DNA of 64,000 bases. It comes from Burkholderiales bacterium Ga0077547 (GTDB lineage: Bacteria > Pseudomonadota > Gammaproteobacteria > Burkholderiales > Burkholderiaceae_C). The stretch is taken from NCBI GenBank assembly GCA_001464195.1, contig LNEY01000019.1, positions 112,056 through 176,055 of the forward strand. Reading direction: 5' to 3'. The notes beneath the pieces are model-generated. The model ran no database searches and was not told the DNA's origin. It saw only the letters and a list, made by a program, of their open reading frames with translations. The translations under genes and the position numbers were made by a program. Every line of letters starts with the position of its first letter. The stretch's first letter is position 1. Positions 41,047 to 49,673 of this stretch are shown one piece after another.

Positions 41047-42150
41047 ATGCAGCTGCGCCTGGACCAACTCGGCCTGCACCTGCAAAAAGGCCTGCGGTCG
41101 CTGTACACCGTGTGGGGCGACGAGCCACTGCTGATGCAGGAAGCCTGCGACGCACTGCGTGGTGCGGCGCGCAGCGCGGGGTACAGCGAGCGTCAGGTTC
41201 ATGCAGTGTCGGGCGCCCATTTCAACTGGAGCGCGCTGCTCGGTGCCTCTCAGGCGATGAGCCTGTTTGCCGACAAACAGCTGGTCGAGATCCGCATTCC
41301 CGCCGGCAAGCCGGGCAAGGACGGCTCGGAGGCCCTGCAGCGCTATTGCGAGACGCTGTGCGACGAGGTGGTGACGATCGTGCAACTGCCTCGGCTCGAT
41401 CGCCAGCAGCAACAAAGCGCCTGGTTCAGCGCACTCGATGCAGCCGGGGTCACGCTGCGCGTGGACCCCGTCGAACGTCACGCCCTGCCTCAGTGGATCG
41501 CGCAGCGCCTGGGCGCCCAGGGCCAGCGGGTGCAGAGTGGCGAGGATGGTCAGCGCACGCTCGCGTTCTTTGCCGACCGCGTCGAAGGCAATCTGCTCGC
41601 CGCCCACCAGGAGATCCAGAAGCTCGCGCTGCTGCACCCCCCCGGCGAGCTGAGCTTCGAACAAGTCGAGGCGGCGGTGCTGAACGTCGCCCGGTACGAC
41701 GTGTTCAAGCTTGGCGAAGCGGTGCTGGCCGGGCAGGTGACGCGGGCGCTGCGCATGCTCGACGGCTTGCGCGCCGAGGGTGAGGCCGCGGTGCTGGTGC
41801 ACTGGACGCTGGCCGAGGACGTGCGTGCGCTCAAGCGGGTGCATGACGCCATGAACGCGGGGCGCCCGCTGCCACTGGCGCTGCGCGAGGCGCGTGTCTG
41901 GGGCCAGAAGGAGCGGCTGATCGAGCGCGCGCTGCCGCTGTTCACCGAGCCTGCGCTGGACGCGTTGCTGCACGCCGCGCAGGTTTGTGACGGCCTGGTC
42001 AAGGGACTGAAGCACCCCGACTGGCCAGTAGAACCCTGGGACGGCCTGAAGCGGTTGCTGCTGATGGTGCTGCAAAGCACCTCGGCGCCACCGGCCGCAC
42101 GCCGCGGCGGCCGCGCCGTGGTGGTACCCCGGCTCGCCCTGCAGGGCTGA
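41047..42150 (+). CDS. holA: DNA polymerase III subunit delta
   Basis: 367 aa, normal for HolA. The delta subunit opens the beta clamp as part of the clamp loader. Parts typical of the family are LQKGLRSLYTVWGDEPLLMQEACD, LFADKQLVEIRIP, LDRQQQQSAWFSALDAAGVTLRV, LPQWIAQRLGAQG, FFADRVEGNLLAAHQEIQKL and VARYDVFKLGEAVLAG. No Walker motif is expected or seen. It is the third gene of the leuS-lptE-holA unit, 16 bp after lptE. The minus-strand ghrA gene ends 24 bp past its stop, so the two are convergent. Confidence 0.94.
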   Translation: MQLRLDQLGLHLQKGLRSLYTVWGDEPLLMQEACDALRGAARSAGYSERQVHAVSGAHFNWSALLGASQAMSLFADKQLVEIRIPAGKPGKDGSEALQRYCETLCDEVVTIVQLPRLDRQQQQSAWFSALDAAGVTLRVDPVERHALPQWIAQRLGAQGQRVQSGEDGQRTLAFFADRVEGNLLAAHQEIQKLALLHPPGELSFEQVEAAVLNVARYDVFKLGEAVLAGQVTRALRMLDGLRAEGEAAVLVHWTLAEDVRALKRVHDAMNAGRPLPLALREARVWGQKERLIERALPLFTEPALDALLHAAQVCDGLVKGLKHPDWPVEPWDGLKRLLLMVLQSTSAPPAARRGGRAVVVPRLALQG

Positions 42151-42174
42151 GATTCGGCCGGCGAGTCTGCGCGG

Positions 42175-43110
42175 TCAGTACCCGCGCACCCGGTCTACCA
42201 GGTGTTCGAGGGGCAAGCCCCGGCGCAACGCCGCCACGTTGGCCGCCACCACCGCGGCCGCCGAACGCGGGTCGGTTTGTGCGGCGACATGCGGCAGCAC
42301 CGTCACACGCGGGTGCGACCAGAAAGGATGCGACACGGGCAACGGCTCGGTGGAAAACACGTCGAGCACCGCGCGGTGCAGGTGCCCGGAGTCGAGCGCT
42401 GCCAGCAGATCGGCCTCGACCACCTGCGCGCCACGCGCCAGATTCACGAGGCTCGCTCCACGCGGCATTTGCGCGAAGGCGGCGGCATTGAGGCGCCCAC
42501 GCGTGGCCGGTGTCAGCGGCAGCAGGTTGACGACGATCTGCGCCCTGGCGAGCACATCGGGCCACGCGGCATCTCCGGCATGGCTTTGCACACCATCCAC
42601 CGTGCACGGCCGCGTGCTCCAACCTTGCACGCAGCAGCCATGCTGCACAAGTCGCTGCGCCGCAGCGCGACCCATCTGGCCCAGGCCGAGTACCGCCACG
42701 GTGACATCGTCGGCACGGCGTTGCGGCAGCGGCTTCCACTGCGAGGTGCGTTGGCTCGCCGCGTAGTCGAAGAAGTGGCGTTGCAGGCCAAGCACGGCCC
42801 ACAGCGCGGTCTCGGCCATCGCGGCGTTCATCGCCGGGTCGACCATGCGCGCAAGCGGCACGCCCAGCGGCACGGTCGGGTCGGCGAGCAGCTTGTCAAC
42901 GCCTGCCCACAGCGACTGGATCAGCCGCAGCGAGCCCAGGTCCTGCAAGGCGCCGGCCGGCGGGTTGGCCACGAGCGCGATGTCGATCGCGTCATCGGCG
43001 GCCTCGGCGACGCTGCTCACCAGGCGTTCGCCGGGCAGCGCTGCGCTCAGTGCGGACCACCACGCGGCCCGGTCGGCCGCGTCGAAATCCGCCGCGATGA
43101 GCACGCTCAA
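42175..43110 (-). CDS. ghrA: Glyoxylate/hydroxypyruvate reductase A (D-2-hydroxyacid dehydrogenase)
   Basis: 311 aa. It reduces glyoxylate or hydroxypyruvate with NAD(P)H. The dinucleotide fold is VAVLGLGQMGRAAAQRL, then a Ser/Arg-rich basic position (GWSTRP) that favours NADPH. Catalytic residues sit in VNLARGAQVVEADLLAALDSG (Arg), DVFSTEPLP (Glu) and VTVLPHVAAQTD (His), matching the GhrA subgroup rather than PdxB/SerA. It overlaps pncC by 4 bp (start of ghrA with stop of pncC). It could work with hydroxypyruvate made by the hyi gene elsewhere in the window, although the two are 33 kb apart. Confidence 0.9.
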   Translation of the reverse strand: MSVLIAADFDAADRAAWWSALSAALPGERLVSSVAEAADDAIDIALVANPPAGALQDLGSLRLIQSLWAGVDKLLADPTVPLGVPLARMVDPAMNAAMAETALWAVLGLQRHFFDYAASQRTSQWKPLPQRRADDVTVAVLGLGQMGRAAAQRLVQHGCCVQGWSTRPCTVDGVQSHAGDAAWPDVLARAQIVVNLLPLTPATRGRLNAAAFAQMPRGASLVNLARGAQVVEADLLAALDSGHLHRAVLDVFSTEPLPVSHPFWSHPRVTVLPHVAAQTDPRSAAAVVAANVAALRRGLPLEHLVDRVRGY

Positions 43111-43595
43111 GCGAACGCCTCTAGAAGTCGTTTCAGGGCGTGGGCAACGGTCTGCTCGCGGACCGCCGTGCGGTCGCCGCCGAGTTGCAGCCGCTCAGCC
43201 ACCGTCGTCTCGCCACGGCGCGCCAGCGCGAACCACACGGTACCGACCGGCTTGCCGGGCACCGCGCCGCCCGGCCCGGCAATGCCAGTGACCGCGACTG
43301 CGATGCCGGCTTTCGAATGCGCCAGGGCACCTTCGGCCATCGCACGCGCGACTTCGGCGCTGACGGCGCCGAAGGCCTGGATCAGTGCCGCGTCGACGCC
43401 CAGCAGTTCGGTCTTGGCCGCGTTCGAATAGGTCACGAAGCCGCGTTCGAACCAGTCGCTGGAGCCAGCGACCGCGGTGCAGGCCGCGGCGATCAGTCCT
43501 CCAGTGCAGGACTCGGCCGTGGCAAGCATCGTTGCGTGCGCGCGCAATGCGTCGCCCAGGGCCAGCACGGCCGGCTCGAACACCGTCAGAGCCAT
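43107..43595 (-). CDS. pncC: Nicotinamide-nucleotide amidohydrolase PncC (CinA C-terminal domain)
   Basis: 162 aa from ATG 43595; the open frame continues upstream only as a shadow of pgpA. PncC deamidates nicotinamide mononucleotide to nicotinate mononucleotide for NAD recycling. The catalytic nucleophile region ATAESCTGGLIAAACT, GSSDWFERGFVTYSNAAKTELLGV and AVTGIAGPGGAVPGKPVGTVW are all classic. The N-terminal MoCF-like domain of full CinA is absent, as in the E. coli YgaD/PncC type. It overlaps pgpA by 10 bp and ghrA by 4 bp, so thiL-pgpA-pncC-ghrA reads as one operon. Confidence 0.95.
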   Translation of the reverse strand: MALTVFEPAVLALGDALRAHATMLATAESCTGGLIAAACTAVAGSSDWFERGFVTYSNAAKTELLGVDAALIQAFGAVSAEVARAMAEGALAHSKAGIAVAVTGIAGPGGAVPGKPVGTVWFALARRGETTVAERLQLGGDRTAVREQTVAHALKRLLEAFA

Positions 43596-44128
43596 CGCCA
43601 CACCGAGATCACGAGCAAGGTGCACAGGGCGGCAACCAGGTCGTCGAACAGGATACCGAAGCCCTGCGCCCAGCCGATCGGCGCACCGCGGCGTCCTTTG
43701 AACAGGGTATCGGCCCAGGCCACCGGGCCCGGCTTGGCGGCATCGAAGTACCGGAACAGCGCGAAGGCGACGCCTTGCTCGATCAGGCTGGCCGGTGTGA
43801 CGAGCCACAGCACCAGCCAGAAGGCCAGCACCTCGTCCCAGACGATGGATCCGGGGTCGGGCGTGGCGAGGGACCGCGCGGTGAAAGTACAAGCCCACCA
43901 GCCGACGAAGAAGCCCGCCAGCAACAGCGCCGCCATCTGGAGTGGGCTCAGGTAGGGCTGCATCACCAGGAAGGCGAGCCATGCCCACAGCGTGCCCACG
44001 GTGCCCGGTGCCATCGGCGACAAACCACTGCCGAAGCCCAAGGCCATCGCGTGGGCCGGGTGGCTGAGCATCAGTCGCACCGTCGCGCGGCGGGGCGCCA
44101 TGTCTGGCGCGTCAGGGACGCTGCTCAT
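43586..44128 (-). CDS. pgpA: Phosphatidylglycerophosphatase A
   Basis: 180 aa from ATG 44128, which overlaps the thiL stop (ATGA). PgpA removes the phosphate from phosphatidylglycerophosphate to give phosphatidylglycerol. Conserved parts are FGSGLSPMAPGTVGTLWAW, IVWDEVLAFWLVLWL (metal-binding acidic region), FRYFDAAKPGPVAWAD and a hydrophobic C-terminus with HLR-like GILFDDLVAALCTLLVI. Membrane helices are visible at about 50-65, 85-105, 145-165 and the end. The coupling to thiL on one side and pncC on the other is the common proteobacterial arrangement. Confidence 0.93.
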   Translation of the reverse strand: MSSVPDAPDMAPRRATVRLMLSHPAHAMALGFGSGLSPMAPGTVGTLWAWLAFLVMQPYLSPLQMAALLLAGFFVGWWACTFTARSLATPDPGSIVWDEVLAFWLVLWLVTPASLIEQGVAFALFRYFDAAKPGPVAWADTLFKGRRGAPIGWAQGFGILFDDLVAALCTLLVISVWRWL

Positions 44129-45108
44129 GTCCGGAAATGATCGAAGGAGGCCGCGACATGGATCACCGCATGGCCATCGGCATCGATCAACGCCGTGTGC
44201 GGGCTCTGCCTGCCGCCTGCGCGAGGAACGATGCGACCGATGCGTGTCAGCGCGACCCCGGCGATGCGGCTGGCAGCCGACACCTGCGACGCGCAATCCG
44301 GCGACGCGGTGAACAGCAACTCATAGTCGTCACCACCAGACAGGGCGCACAGCCGCTGTACCGCCAGCGGTTGCGCCTGCAGCACCGCACTGCGAGGCAA
44401 GGTGTCCACCTCCACCACCGCATCGACGCCGGAGCGGCGCAGCACATGGCTCAGATCGCCAAGCAGGCCATCAGACAGGTCGATCGCGCTGCTCGCCACC
44501 CCCCGCAGCGCCAGCCCGAGCGCAACGCGCGGCTGCGGCATTTCCATCGCAGCGCGCACCGATTCGAAATCGCCACCTCCCAACCGCAGCGTGCCGCGAA
44601 ACGCTTCGAGTGCGAGACGCGCATCGCCGACGGTTCCGCTGATGTACAGGTCGTCGCCCGCCTGCGCGCCTGAGCGCAACAGCGCACCCGCGCCAGCGGC
44701 CGGCACCTGGCCGAACACACTGATGCAGATGTTCAGCGGGCCGCGCGTGGTGTCTCCGCCGATCAACTCGCAGCCCTGGGCATCGGCCAGCGCGAGCAGC
44801 CCCCGTGAGAAGCGCTCGAGGAAGGCTTCTTCGGCGCTTGGCAGGGCCAGCGCTAGCGTGAACGCGAGCGGCTCGGCGCCGCAGGCGGCGAGGTCGCTGA
44901 GGTTGACCGCCAACGCCTTGTGACCCAGCCGCTCGGGTGCCACTGTCGACAGGAAGTGTCGGCCTTCGACCAGCATGTCGCACGAGGTTGCCAGCTGCAT
45001 GCCCGGCGACAGCGCCAGCAGCGCACAGTCATCCCCGATGCCCAGCGCCGCACGCTGCGCCGGGCGGTCGAAATACTTGGCAATGAGGTCGAATTCGCCG
45101 AGCGACAT
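44125..45108 (-). CDS. thiL: Thiamine-monophosphate kinase
   Basis: 327 aa from ATG 45108; the frame is open to 45228, but MSLGEFDLIAKYF is the family start. ThiL phosphorylates thiamine monophosphate to the active cofactor. Motifs: ALGIGDDCALLALSPGMQL (metal/ATP-binding), DMLVEGRHFLS, GHKALAVNLSDLAACGAEPLAFTL, IGGDTTRGPLNICISVFG, AIDLSDGLLGDLSHVL and LSGGDDYELLFTA. The product is needed even when thiamine is salvaged. It heads the thiL-pgpA-pncC-ghrA run and is divergent from maeB (97 bp between starts). No second riboswitch is seen in that gap. Confidence 0.96.
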   Translation of the reverse strand: MSLGEFDLIAKYFDRPAQRAALGIGDDCALLALSPGMQLATSCDMLVEGRHFLSTVAPERLGHKALAVNLSDLAACGAEPLAFTLALALPSAEEAFLERFSRGLLALADAQGCELIGGDTTRGPLNICISVFGQVPAAGAGALLRSGAQAGDDLYISGTVGDARLALEAFRGTLRLGGGDFESVRAAMEMPQPRVALGLALRGVASSAIDLSDGLLGDLSHVLRRSGVDAVVEVDTLPRSAVLQAQPLAVQRLCALSGGDDYELLFTASPDCASQVSAASRIAGVALTRIGRIVPRAGGRQSPHTALIDADGHAVIHVAASFDHFRT

Positions 45109-45205
45109 CCGCGCATTCTCGCTGGGTGCACCGGCACCGCGTGCGCTACAGCAAGACGCAGGAAAGGCCAACTCATACAATCCCGTAGACGTTTCTGGTG
45201 AGCCC

Positions 45206-47503
45206 ATGACCACATCCAACGACAGCAAACACGCCGAACTTCGGCAGGCCGCACTCGAATATCACGAGTTCCCGACGCCCGGCAAGATCGCGATCGCACC
45301 GACCAAGCAACTCGCCAACCAGCGAGATCTTGCCCTGGCGTACTCACCTGGCGTCGCGGCGGCGTGCGAGGAAATCGTCGCCGACCCGGCCAACGCCTAC
45401 AAGTACACCGCGCGCGGCAATCTGGTCGCCGTGATCACCAATGGCACCGCGGTGCTCGGGCTGGGCGACATCGGGCCATTGGCGGCCAAGCCGGTGATGG
45501 AGGGCAAGGCGGTGCTGTTCAAGAAGTTCGCCGGCATCGATGTGTTCGACATCGAGCTGGCCGAGCGCAACCTCGACAAGCTGATCGACACCATCGCCGC
45601 GCTGGAGCCCACCTTCGGCGGCATCAACCTGGAAGACATCAAGGCGCCGGATTGCTTCTACGTCGAGCGCGCTCTGCGCAAGCGAATGAAGATCCCGGTG
45701 TTTCACGACGACCAGCATGGCACGGCCATCGTGGTCGGCGCCGGGGTGCTGAATGCGTTGCGGGTGACCGGCAAGGACATCCAGCAGATCAAGCTGGTCA
45801 CGTCGGGCGCGGGCGCTGCGGCGCTGGCTTGCCTGACGCTGCTGGTGAAGCTGGGGCTGCCGCGCGAGAACATCTGGGTCACCGACCTGGCTGGCGTCGT
45901 CTACGAAGGCCGCACCGAGTTGATGGACGAGGACAAGATCGTTTTCGCCCAGAAGACCCCCCACCGCAGCCTGGCCGATGTGATGCGCGGGGCTGACGTC
46001 TTTCTGGGCTTGAGCGCGGGCGGCGTGCTGAAGAAAGAGGTCGTCGCGACGATGAACGCCAACCCGATCATCTTCGCGCTGGCCAACCCGACGCCCGAAA
46101 TCCTGCCCGAGGAGATCCGGGAGGTTCGCAGCGACGCGATCATCGCGACTGGCCGTACCGACTACCCGAACCAGGTCAACAACGTCCTGTGCTTTCCGTA
46201 CATCTTCCGCGGTGCGCTCGATTCGGGCGCAACGACCATCACGGTGGAGATGGAGATCGCCGCGGTGCACGCGATCGCCGAACTGGCGCAGGCGGAGCAA
46301 AGCGAGGTCGTGGCCGCGGCGTACGCCGGCGCCAACCTGAGCTTCGGACCGGAGTACCTGATTCCAAAACCGTTCGACCCGCGCCTAATGATCAAGATCG
46401 CGCCCGCGGTGGCACAGGCTGCGGCCGATTCCGGCGTCGCCGCTCGCCCGATACGCGACCTGGAGGCGTACCGCCAAAAGCTGCTGAGCTTTGTCTATGC
46501 CTCCGGCACGACGATGAAACCCATCTTCAACCTGGCCAAGCGTGCGCAGAACAAGCGCGTCGCCTACGCCGAGGGCGAAGAGGAGCGCGTGCTGCGGGCC
46601 GCGCAGATCGTGGTCGACGAGGCGCTGGCACGCCCGACGCTGATCGGGCGACCCGACGTCATCGCCTCGCGCATCGCCAAGTTCGGCCTGCGGCTCGAGG
46701 CCGGGCGCGACTACGACGTCGTCAACACCGACAACGACCATCGCTACCGCGACTACTGGCAGACGTACCACCAACTCACCGCGCGCAAGGGCATCACGGA
46801 GCAGATCGCCAAGATCGAAATGCGCAGGCGCCTGACGTTGATCGGCTCGATGCTGCTGCACAAGGGCGAGGTCGACGGCATGCTGTGCGGCACCTGGGGC
46901 AACACCGCCTATCACCTGAACTACATCGACCAGGTTATCGGGCAGCGAGAGGGCGCCAAGACCTACGCCTGCATGAACAGCCTGTTGCTGCCCGGTCGGC
47001 AGATCATGTTGGTGGACACCCACATCAACTACGACCCGACCGCAGAACAGTTGGCCGACATCACGACGATGGCGGCCGAAGAGATGGTGCGCCTGGGATT
47101 GCGACCGAAGGCGGCGCTGCTGTCGCACAGCAACTTCGGCTCCAGCAACCACCCGTCCGCCGTCAAGATGCGCGACACCCTGGCCTTGCTGCGGCAAAAC
47201 ACGCCGTGGCTGGAAGTCGACGGCGAAATGCACGGCGACACCGCTCTCGACGCCGATTACCGCCGCGGTCTGATGCCCATGAGCACGCTGACCGGCGAAG
47301 CGAATCTGCTGGTGCTGCCCAACATCGATGCCGCCAACATCGCCTACAACCTGCTGAAGACAGCGGCCGGCGGCGGCATCGCGATCGGCCCGGTGCTGCT
47401 GGGTGCGGCCAAACCGGTGCATATCTTGACTGCCTCGGCCACAGTGCGGCGCATCGTCAACATGACCGCCTTGGCCGTGGCTGACGCCAACGCCACCCGC
47501 TGA
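45206..47503 (+). CDS. maeB: NADP-dependent malic enzyme (MaeB type, fused phosphotransacetylase-like domain)
   Basis: 765 aa from ATG 45206. The first about 430 residues form the malic enzyme: [16 protein letters not shown], the active-site region [74 protein letters not shown] and [31 protein letters not shown]. The rest is a non-catalytic phosphate acetyltransferase-like domain ([56 protein letters not shown]). The enzyme decarboxylates malate to pyruvate, making NADPH. Family members respond to acetyl-CoA through the C-terminal part. It is divergent from thiL. Confidence 0.96.
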   Translation: MTTSNDSKHAELRQAALEYHEFPTPGKIAIAPTKQLANQRDLALAYSPGVAAACEEIVADPANAYKYTARGNLVAVITNGTAVLGLGDIGPLAAKPVMEGKAVLFKKFAGIDVFDIELAERNLDKLIDTIAALEPTFGGINLEDIKAPDCFYVERALRKRMKIPVFHDDQHGTAIVVGAGVLNALRVTGKDIQQIKLVTSGAGAAALACLTLLVKLGLPRENIWVTDLAGVVYEGRTELMDEDKIVFAQKTPHRSLADVMRGADVFLGLSAGGVLKKEVVATMNANPIIFALANPTPEILPEEIREVRSDAIIATGRTDYPNQVNNVLCFPYIFRGALDSGATTITVEMEIAAVHAIAELAQAEQSEVVAAAYAGANLSFGPEYLIPKPFDPRLMIKIAPAVAQAAADSGVAARPIRDLEAYRQKLLSFVYASGTTMKPIFNLAKRAQNKRVAYAEGEEERVLRAAQIVVDEALARPTLIGRPDVIASRIAKFGLRLEAGRDYDVVNTDNDHRYRDYWQTYHQLTARKGITEQIAKIEMRRRLTLIGSMLLHKGEVDGMLCGTWGNTAYHLNYIDQVIGQREGAKTYACMNSLLLPGRQIMLVDTHINYDPTAEQLADITTMAAEEMVRLGLRPKAALLSHSNFGSSNHPSAVKMRDTLALLRQNTPWLEVDGEMHGDTALDADYRRGLMPMSTLTGEANLLVLPNIDAANIAYNLLKTAAGGGIAIGPVLLGAAKPVHILTASATVRRIVNMTALAVADANATR

Positions 47504-47738
47504 GATTCCAGGCAGTCACCACTCGGCAGGGCCCTCCAGGGCATTGTGACGATTTCAAGACCCTCTTTCGATACGGCGTCCTCAGGGAGCGTCTACCCCA
47601 TCTTCAATATCTGGGTTTATCGATAGAGAACGTGAGCAAACACTTTCATTCGCGTGGTCGTGCTCTGACTTGATGCACCGACTTGAGGTTTTGCGCCCGA
47701 TTCGGTACCATCTCCCATTCTCAATTCAGGGATAACCC
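47504..47738. other. Intergenic stretch before the ribonuclease gene, lower GC
   Basis: This 235 bp interval has visibly more A/T than its surroundings (for example CTTCAATATCTGGGTTTATC) and no open frame that I can support. It separates maeB from the RNase-barstar pair and may hold the promoter of the pair. The compositional change starts about here and ends near 48600. Confidence 0.5.
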
Positions 47739-48167
47739 GTGTTTTTGTCGCCCCTGGTTCGGGCTTGCCAGAAACGCCCCGCTTCGGCCATTGGTTCGCT
47801 GATGGCAGTTTGTGTGGTGAGCGTTTGCTTGCTGACCAGCACGTCTTCGGCCAGAGACGGGGGGGTCGATACAAAAATTTCGGTCGTTGAGCTGAAACAA
47901 CTGCCTCCGGAAGCGAGACAAACCCATGTGCTGATTCATTCCGGCGGGCCATTCCCGTATCGCAAGGATGGCACCGTGTTCGGCAACCGGGAGCGGTTGT
48001 TGCCGGATCGATCACGGGGGTTTTACCGCGAGTACACCGTGCCGACACCCGGGTCGCGCGACAGAGGTGCCCGGCGCATCGTCTGCGGCGGCAAGCAACG
48101 GCAGGCACCTGAAAGCTGTTTTTACAGCGCCGACCACTACGCGAGCTTCAATCGCATCGTGCAGTGA
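47739..48167 (+). CDS. Secreted guanyl-specific ribonuclease (RNase Sa/barnase family)
   Basis: 142 aa if started at GTG 47739 (CAGGGA ribosome site upstream); an internal ATG at residue 22 would leave a shorter signal. A hydrophobic signal (about 18-38, cleaved near SSA) indicates secretion. The mature part aligns along its length with RNase Sa: LPPEA, GPFPYRKDGTVFGNRE, FYREYTVPTPG, RDRGARRIVCGG and SADHYASF. Active-site equivalents are all there: Glu98, Arg109, Arg113 and His133. The first disulfide cysteine of RNase Sa is absent; a C116-C127 pair may replace it. Such enzymes cut RNA after G and would be toxic in the cytosol. A barstar-type inhibitor follows 39 bp later. Confidence 0.9.
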   Translation: MFLSPLVRACQKRPASAIGSLMAVCVVSVCLLTSTSSARDGGVDTKISVVELKQLPPEARQTHVLIHSGGPFPYRKDGTVFGNRERLLPDRSRGFYREYTVPTPGSRDRGARRIVCGGKQRQAPESCFYSADHYASFNRIVQ

Positions 48168-48206
48168 GTGGCGCGCGAGTTAATTGACCACAGGAGGAAC
48201 GAGTCC

Positions 48207-48602
48207 ATGCTCTTGCAGACCGTCCGATCGAACATCGTCCAATCGATACGCGCTTACCGCGTCGAGGATCTGATGCTGGCCGCGCAAAACGCCGACCAGC
48301 ATTTCCTCTACGCCAACCTGACGACGGCCCAGTCGAAACAAGAGGTTCTCGACACCATCGCCGAGGCGTTCCTGTTCCCATTGCATTTCGGCAAGAACCT
48401 CGATGCGCTCTACGACTGCATGACCGATCTGGTCCACAAAGCGGGTTCGCAGCCGGGCTTTGTGGTCGTGCTGGAGCAGCTGCCCGATAACCCGCGCTTT
48501 GATCGCGAGGCACGCGAGCAGCTACTGGATGTGTTTCGCGATGCCGCTGATTTCTGGGCGGAGCGAAAAATCGCCTTCAGGTGCTTCTATTCTTTTCAGT
48601 AG
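48207..48602 (+). CDS. Barstar-family ribonuclease inhibitor (immunity protein)
   Basis: 131 aa from ATG 48207, preceded by CAGGAGG, which makes the start clear. Barstar binds the active site of barnase-type ribonucleases inside the cell. The key helix FPLHFGKNLDALYDCMTDL is nearly the barstar signature, with Asp66 and Asp70 at the positions of barstar Asp35 and Asp39, the residues that block the RNase. VVVLEQLP and a final helix DAADFWAERKIAF complete the fold. There is no signal peptide, as expected for an intracellular inhibitor. It lies 39 bp downstream of the secreted RNase, so the pair is a toxin with self-protection. Its stop codon lies inside a 16-bp hairpin. Confidence 0.9.
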   Translation: MLLQTVRSNIVQSIRAYRVEDLMLAAQNADQHFLYANLTTAQSKQEVLDTIAEAFLFPLHFGKNLDALYDCMTDLVHKAGSQPGFVVVLEQLPDNPRFDREAREQLLDVFRDAADFWAERKIAFRCFYSFQ

Positions 48603-48644
48603 CCCGCTCTCAGGAACTCGGTTCTTGGGAGCGGGCTACTGAAA
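48594..48644 (+). terminator. Very long hairpin spanning the barstar stop codon
   Basis: Outer arms TTTCAGTAGCCCGCTC (48594-48609) and GAGCGGGCTACTGAAA (48629-48644) are perfectly complementary for 16 bp. After one mismatch, a 7-bp inner stem (CAGGAAC with GTTCTTG, one G-T pair) closes a TCG loop. The barstar TAG lies in the left arm. The hairpin could terminate in both directions (A run on one side, T run on the other) or be part of a repeat or recombination element. Confidence 0.7.
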
Positions 48645-48649
48645 CGACC

Positions 48650-48769
48650 AGCCCCTGCGAAAAGCCCGCCAAGCCCCCGGCCAAGAGCGCGGCCAACACC
48701 AGCTTCGGCATGAACATGCCGCTGATGAGCAGCGCTTTCGACACATCGATGTGGTTGAACGCGGCCTAG
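48650..48769 (+). pseudogene. Possible 3' remnant of a lost gene
   Basis: About 38 codons with strongly GC-ending usage, Lys/Ala/Pro-rich and then hydrophobic (KPAKPPAKSAAN, then FGMNMPLMSSAFDTSMWL), ending in TAG. The frame has no credible start of its own because upstream it runs into the hairpin. It looks like a C-terminus whose front was replaced by the RNase-barstar segment. It could equally be a chance open stretch; the parent gene is not recognised. Confidence 0.3.
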
Positions 48770-48821
48770 GTTGCCTCAAACTCGTCCATTGGCTCCCGCG
48801 CCGGTTGGCGTGTGAGCCCGC

Positions 48822-48843
48822 AAGGCGGCCTCAGGGCCGCCTT
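48822..48843 (-). terminator. Stem-loop terminator after ksgA
   Basis: Arms AAGGCGGCC and GGCCGCCTT (9 bp, perfect) around a TCAG loop, 3 bp beyond the ksgA stop on the minus strand. No long U run follows, but the position and symmetry fit a terminator, possibly working in both directions. Confidence 0.65.
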
Positions 48844-48845
48844 GT

Positions 48846-49610
48846 TCATGGCGCGCCGACCGCGCTCGCGAGTGCCAGGTACTCGGCCACCGGCACCTCT
48901 TCGGCACGGCGCTGCAGGTCAAACGGGCCGCTGTAGTGGCGCTCATCGAGCCACCGGCCCAGCGTGTTGCGCAACACCTTGCGCCGCTGCGAAAAAGCCA
49001 CCGTGACCAGCTCACCGAGCAGCGTCGGGTCGATGTCGGTGCGTCCCGGGAGCGGCACCATGCGCACGATCGCCGACCGCACCTGCGGTGGCGGGTCGAA
49101 GGATTCGGGCTCAACGTCCAGCACCGACTCGATGTCGTAGCGCCACTGCAGCATCACCGACAGCCTGCCATAGGTCTTGCTCCCCGGCGCGGCAGCCATG
49201 CGCTCGACGACCTCTTTTTGCAGCATGAAGTGCTGGTCGATGACCCGTGAGGCCGTTGGCAGCAGGTGAAAAAGGATGGGCGTCGAGATGTTGTAGGGCA
49301 GATTGCCCACCACCCGAAGTGGCTGGCCCGCGGCCGTCGCCAAGGCCTCGAAGTCCACGTTGAGCACATCGGCCTCGATCACCGTCAATTCAGGCCGGCG
49401 TCGCAGGCGCGCAGCAAGGTCGCGATCGAGCTCGATGACGGTCAGCTGCGGGCACCGCTCGAGCAGAGGGAAGGTCATCGCGCCCAGCCCGGGGCCAATC
49501 TCCACCATCGCATCCTGTGCGCACGGATCGATCGCATCGATGATGGCGTCGATCGCGAATCGGTCGTGGAGGAAATGCTGCCCGAAGCGTTTGCGCGCGA
49601 TGTGTTGCAT
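48846..49610 (-). CDS. ksgA: 16S rRNA (adenine1518/1519-N6) dimethyltransferase
   Basis: 254 aa. KsgA/RsmA dimethylates two adjacent adenines at the 3' end of 16S rRNA during small-subunit maturation; its loss gives kasugamycin resistance. The SAM site is [15 protein letters not shown], the acidic end of strand 2 is [18 protein letters not shown] marks motif III and the catalytic NLPYNIS is intact. The N-terminal [12 protein letters not shown] is the usual start. It lies 63 bp after surA on the same strand. The pdxA gene often found between surA and ksgA is absent. Confidence 0.97.
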   Translation of the reverse strand: MQHIARKRFGQHFLHDRFAIDAIIDAIDPCAQDAMVEIGPGLGAMTFPLLERCPQLTVIELDRDLAARLRRRPELTVIEADVLNVDFEALATAAGQPLRVVGNLPYNISTPILFHLLPTASRVIDQHFMLQKEVVERMAAAPGSKTYGRLSVMLQWRYDIESVLDVEPESFDPPPQVRSAIVRMVPLPGRTDIDPTLLGELVTVAFSQRRKVLRNTLGRWLDERHYSGPFDLQRRAEEVPVAEYLALASAVGAP

Positions 49611-49673
49611 CAGTGTGCGTGGCGGGCAGGGCCCATGCTCAAACCATTCCGGTGCTACGGGCCCGGCAGGCCG

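Noticed and set aside
45109..45205. Second TPP riboswitch upstream of thiL
   Set aside because: None of the THI-box pieces (CTGAGA, GAACCTGATC) is present in the gap.
48594..48644. Integron attC site at the RNase-barstar end
   Set aside because: The hairpin is long, but the conserved attC core sequences (RYYYAAC and GTTRRRY in the expected places) are not clearly present and no integrase is nearby, so only an unspecified hairpin is reported.
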